NCBI GenBank assembly: GCA_949987565.1
Contig: OX465107.1
Coordinates: forward strand, 5,001 to 69,000
DNA length: 64,000 nucleotides
Reading direction: 5' to 3'
Source: Luidia sarsii
Taxonomy: Eukaryota > Echinodermata > Asteroidea > Paxillosida > Luidiidae
Both the position numbers and the translations under genes were made by a program. Below, in pieces: positions 61,195-64,000 of this stretch (positions are counted from its first letter, which is position 1; each line of letters starts with the position of its first letter). The notes under the pieces were generated by a model. The model worked only from the letters and a program-made list of their open reading frames with translations, searched no databases and was not told where the DNA came from.

Positions 61195-61475
61195 CACACC
61201 CCTTCCTTCACCCATCACACCCCTCCCCTAGACTAGAGTCTAACAAAAAGGTTAAATGCTAAGGCTGCTGACCAGTCATGTAAGACTCATGTCTTGGACT
61301 CGGACCTGAGACTCATATACAAGTTGTCTGCCCCCATCATATCCCTCCCCTCACCCATTACACCCCTCCCCCTCACCCATCACAACCTCCAACTCACCCA
61401 TCACACCCCTCCCCCTCACCCATATCACACCCCTCCCCCTCACCCATCACACCCCTCCCCCCCCCCATATCCCCA
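61195..61475. repeat. Pyrimidine-rich 22-bp tandem repeat, array 3
   Basis: A small outlier (ccccttccttcacccatcacacccctcccc at about 61198) and a main block at about 61330-61475 with degenerate units (catcatatccctcccctc, cattacacccctcc, catcacaacctccaactc). It ends in the same poly-C and atatccccatcacactgg as the other arrays. Confidence 0.8.
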
Positions 61476-61757
61476 TCACACTGGAGGAGTGCAGTGGAAG
61501 TACCCACAATACATGACCTAGTCTGAAAGCATCTTACATTGTAAGACTCATACAGACCATGTTCAGAGAACCACTTGGTCAAGGATGGGGTCATTTGCAG
61601 TTTTTATGTACCTCTTCTACTCCCATAGGCATATATGTATGACACTTTCTGGCAATTTACAAAGAATCAATGTAACAGTGTTGAATGGTCTTTATTTTAA
61701 TTTACAATGCTCTTCTGTCTGCAGCATTGTAATATTTTTCAATCTTCATTTTGAAAC

Positions 61758-61813
61758 CTAAGAAGTGATCAGTCTCTTCCATTCTTGGGCTCGTGAGAAT
61801 CCTGTCGGCACCA
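61758..61813 (-). pseudogene. Exon-like block type D, third gene-family fragment
   Basis: Minus strand: acceptor cctgccattatccag identical to the array blocks; donor-like gtttcaaaa. One frame reads GADRILTSPRMEETDHFL, open through the block; the other reads VPTGFSRAQEWKRLITS and then TAG. It is shorter than array D blocks because the 3' part differs. It lies on the same strand and upstream (higher coordinate) of the array, so it could be a more 5' exon of the same locus. Confidence 0.35.
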
Positions 61814-61934
61814 CTGGATAATGGCAGGTATGCTGAGAATGTAAGGCTGACAATTTGGGGATGGATTTCATAGTTTTTATTTTGATAAGCATTGGGGCAA
61901 AATGGCAAGTGAATATCGATCAAAAGTATCCACA

Positions 61935-62115
61935 GGCACTTCTGCTATGGAATGAGTTTGTCAGGTAATTGTTCTTGGGCAGGGACAGAGGAAGTGCCAG
62001 ATTTGGTGATTTAGTCCAGGTTTTATGGAAGATTTCTAAACACAATGATCCTGGATACAAAAATGTACATTCAACTCCATAGAACCCACTGGGTAGGACT
62101 AGTCAGAAAATTAAA
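61935..62115. repeat. Intronic paralogous segment (pairs with 13035-13230)
   Basis: Shares cttctgctatgg, gggcagggacaga, ttagtccaggtttt, gaagatttctaaac and ggactagtcagaaaatta with the copy I segment. In both loci it lies between exon-like blocks. Confidence 0.7.
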
Positions 62116-62189
62116 TGAAAAAAAAAATAATCAGGCTAAATTTGAATTTGAAGATGACAAAAAGTCATTGCTACAAGGCACAAACTCAC

Positions 62190-62283
62190 CTAAAATTGAC
62201 CTCTGGATTCACTGCAATTTTCCTCACTCCAAGTTCCTTGAGCATCGTCTGGGATGGTTGTCTGTAGAACCTTCAAGGGGATG
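62190..62283 (-). CDS. Candidate internal exon type A', third gene-family fragment
   Basis: Minus strand: acceptor gttttcaatttag at 62284 and above, or internal cttgaag (exon then ends at 62270, 81 bp); donor gtgagttt at 62182-62189. With the internal acceptor the frame reads FYRQPSQTMLKELGVRK followed by IAVNPEVNF, open throughout, and differs from the 38609-38698 exon by substitutions and one in-frame 9-bp deletion. A second frame (IPLKVLQTTIPDDAQGTW) is open to a TAG at the donor. Frame-preserving divergence argues that this exon type encoded protein. Confidence 0.45.
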
Positions 62284-62545
62284 CTAAATTGAAAACAACA
62301 AAATCCAATCACTGCATAATTGATCAAGCATTGTATTTCAGAAATGTATTGCAATATTTGCATTCTTACACAACCCAAGTATTGTAATGTCCAATATTCA
62401 GCAGTAAATGTACATGTATGTATTTATTGTGCTCATTAATTTACTCATTTTCTAGCCTGTACTTGATGTTAACCACGAGGACATACCCATTTAAAGCACG
62501 TCAATACATGTGCCCCACGTACACATGAACTTAAAACAGAAGGCT

Positions 62546-63590
62546 AGCAGTAATACTTCTAGTACAAGTACTCTAGTACTAGTAGTACTGTTGTAGTAGT
62601 ACTAGTAGAAGTAGTACTACTACTTACTAGTACTAAGTAGTAGTACTACTACTTACTAGTACTAGTACTCAGTAGTAGCACTATAATTATAGGGTAAAAG
62701 CAGGGGTAAAATTGACCAGCTGTGTAGTTTTTATATACAGCTGGTCGAATTTCCCTCCCAGTCGAAAATACTTGCACTTACCTAGTCGGAGCCCTTTTTT
62801 TATCGAAATTTGAAATTAATTTTTGGAGGATCGGGTGACTGTGGGGTCCAAGCACGACGGGTAAATCTGTGCTTGAATCGGGAAAACACCCGTGAAACCG
62901 TCCCACGGGCCCATTGAGGATTCAATGTGAATCACAGATTCCAATACTGGTCATTTTGTTTTACTCACGTTTGTGAAAAGGGAGAAATTTCCCCTCCGTT
63001 GATCGAGAAAATTCTCTCACGTCCGACGAGCCAAAAGGCGGCCATCTTTGATTTCAAATTGTATTATACTGTACCCGTAAACACATAAATCGATGACGTT
63101 TGGGCAGGTCAGTGCGCGCGCACGTACACGCTCACACAGACCAACTGTGCACGCAGACCTGTCGAAACGTCATCGATTTACGTGTAAACGTGTACAGTAC
63201 ATACTGTTTCAATTTGAAATCAAAGATGGCCGCCTTTTGGCTCGTCAGACGGGAGAGAATCTTCTCGATCAACTGAGGGGAAATTTCTCCCTTTTCCCAA
63301 ATGTAAGTAAAACAAAATGACCAGTATTGGAATCTGTGATTCTCATAGAATCCTCAATGGGCCCGTGGGACGGTTTCACGGGTGTTTTTTTTTTGTGGGG
63401 GGGGGGATCTGGGGTTTCAAAGTCCCGATTCAAGCGCATAACTTAACCCGTCGTGCTTGGACCATACAGTCACCCGATCCTCCAAATTTCAAATTCCGAT
63501 AAAAAAAGGTGACTTGTCGGGTCCAAGTAACTCGGACTAGCACTAACCCTACTACTAGTACTAGTAATAGTAGTACCCGGTAGTACTCTA
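62546..63590. mobile_element. Fold-back transposable element with simple-repeat tails
   Basis: Two long inverted arms, about 62781-63111 and 63151-63540, are complementary over most of their length. Examples: cctagtcgga against ggactag at the tips, gatcgggtgactgt against acagtcacccgatc, ccgtcccacgggcccattga against its complement, ggcggccatctttgatttcaaattg against its complement, and aaatcgatgacgttt against aaacgtcatcgattt near the loop. The spacer is only about 40 bp. Tactag/tagtac simple repeats lie outside both arms (62546-62682 and 63550-63590). There is no transposase, so it is non-autonomous. Long inverted arms with simple outer repeats are reminiscent of sea-urchin TU fold-back elements, but identity is not shown. 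Confidence 0.8.
62714..62746. other. Perfect 9-bp hairpin near the fold-back element
   Basis: gaccagctg at 62714-62722 and cagctggtc at 62738-62746 pair perfectly around a 15-bp AT-rich loop. It lies between the left simple repeat and the left arm and has no counterpart on the right side, so it may be a separate insertion or a remnant. Confidence 0.7.
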
Positions 63591-64000
63591 GGCCTATATA
63601 GTAGTTGTGCGCTGGGGGTTTTCACCTCTACCGATGAAAAACCAAAGGAATTTGTTTTCAATTTTCTGACACTGACACAGTACGGCCATAGTACGGCCTG
63701 GGTAAAAGGCCGCTTGCCCTAAGATCTATCTACCAAGAATGAACTCTTGACATCAATCGCAGGATACAAGGATATTAGACAAGTCGCCGGACCCGACAAC
63801 TGTCAGCTCACCTCCGAGACAAACCGACCCACACGTCATCAGACAGGTAGACCCATATAGGCCATAACTGTAACCCACCGGCCGTCCGACGACTTATCTC
63901 AGAGACGAGTTGTCCGTCCGACGACTTGTCTGATGCCCAGGATTAGAAGGCACATACCAAGCCCAAGTACGACGCCCGACTAGGCCGACTTAGGCCGTGT
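63591..64000. other. Right edge, no gene recognised
   Basis: Moderately GC-rich unique DNA. Small direct duplicates are visible: gtccgacgactt at about 63885 and 63918, and tacggcc at about 63682 and 63692. No exon, RNA or mobile element can be supported before the window ends. Confidence 0.4.

Larger units (their letters stand above)
59230..61660. repeat. Larger interspersed duplication, about 730-800-bp period
   Basis: agaaccacttggtcaaggatggggtcat occurs at about 59230, 59963 and 61567. actagagtctaacaaaaaggtt...accagtcatgtaa...gacctgaga occurs at about 59683, 60463 and 61233, followed each time by caagttgtctRcccccatca and a pyrimidine array. The 210-bp repeats are embedded in these larger units, so the region grew by at least two levels of duplication. 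Confidence 0.75.

Noticed and set aside
63093..63502. Coding frames inside the fold-back element
   Set aside because: They lie in long inverted arms with no domain, and a transposase cannot be fitted in the space.

Overview
The window looks like repeat-rich, probably subtelomeric, DNA from a eukaryote, most likely an animal. Small exon-like blocks on the minus strand are bounded by polypyrimidine-AG acceptors and GT donors. There are long tandem satellites, a fold-back element and a tRNA-derived sequence, and no bacterial operons, ribosome binding sites or long unique reading frames. Tacatgta-type motifs and the fold-back element would fit a marine invertebrate, but the species cannot be named from this sequence.

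Layout: (1) 1-8714 is a pure 21-bp tandem array whose unit contains TTAACCCTA, a permutation of the animal telomere repeat, with the C-rich strand in the orientation expected at a left chromosome end. A distal block uses CCCC units and a proximal block uses CCCTTT units. (2) 8715-12800 is mostly unique DNA with small duplications, a 16-bp GC minisatellite and a CCAAT-box cluster. (3) 12806-13604 holds three minus-strand exon-like blocks, the 3' part of a small-exon gene family (copy I). (4) 13605-35527 is a 43-bp minisatellite of about 510 units with several layers of higher-order duplication; it starts exactly at the splice-acceptor side of an exon-like block. (5) 35528-38130 holds fragments of a fold-back element, a tRNA-derived sequence and a segmental duplicate of 11391-12300. 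(6) 38284-39876 is copy II of the gene family on the minus strand. It runs without a break into (7) 40096-57835, where a roughly 1,076-bp cassette with four exon-like blocks is repeated about 16 times. (8) 58440-61700 has diverged repeats of about 210 bp and about 750 bp, with pyrimidine-rich 22-bp arrays. (9) 61758-62283 is a third fragment of the gene family. (10) 62546-63590 is a nearly complete fold-back element with simple-repeat tails, and 63591-64000 is unassigned.

The main biological story is gene-derived tandem amplification. A family of short exons encoding peptides of the type L-L-K-x-L-x-I-A-D-D-A occurs at three places, and one four-exon piece of it has become a kilobase-unit satellite. 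In two-way comparisons the outlying exons keep frame (indels of 3 or 9 bp, conserved stop position). The amplified cassettes carry frameshifts, stops and lost splice sites, so they are probably not translated as one protein. No known protein family could be recognised. Very long open frames across the 21-bp and 43-bp arrays are artefacts of repeat units that lack stop codons.
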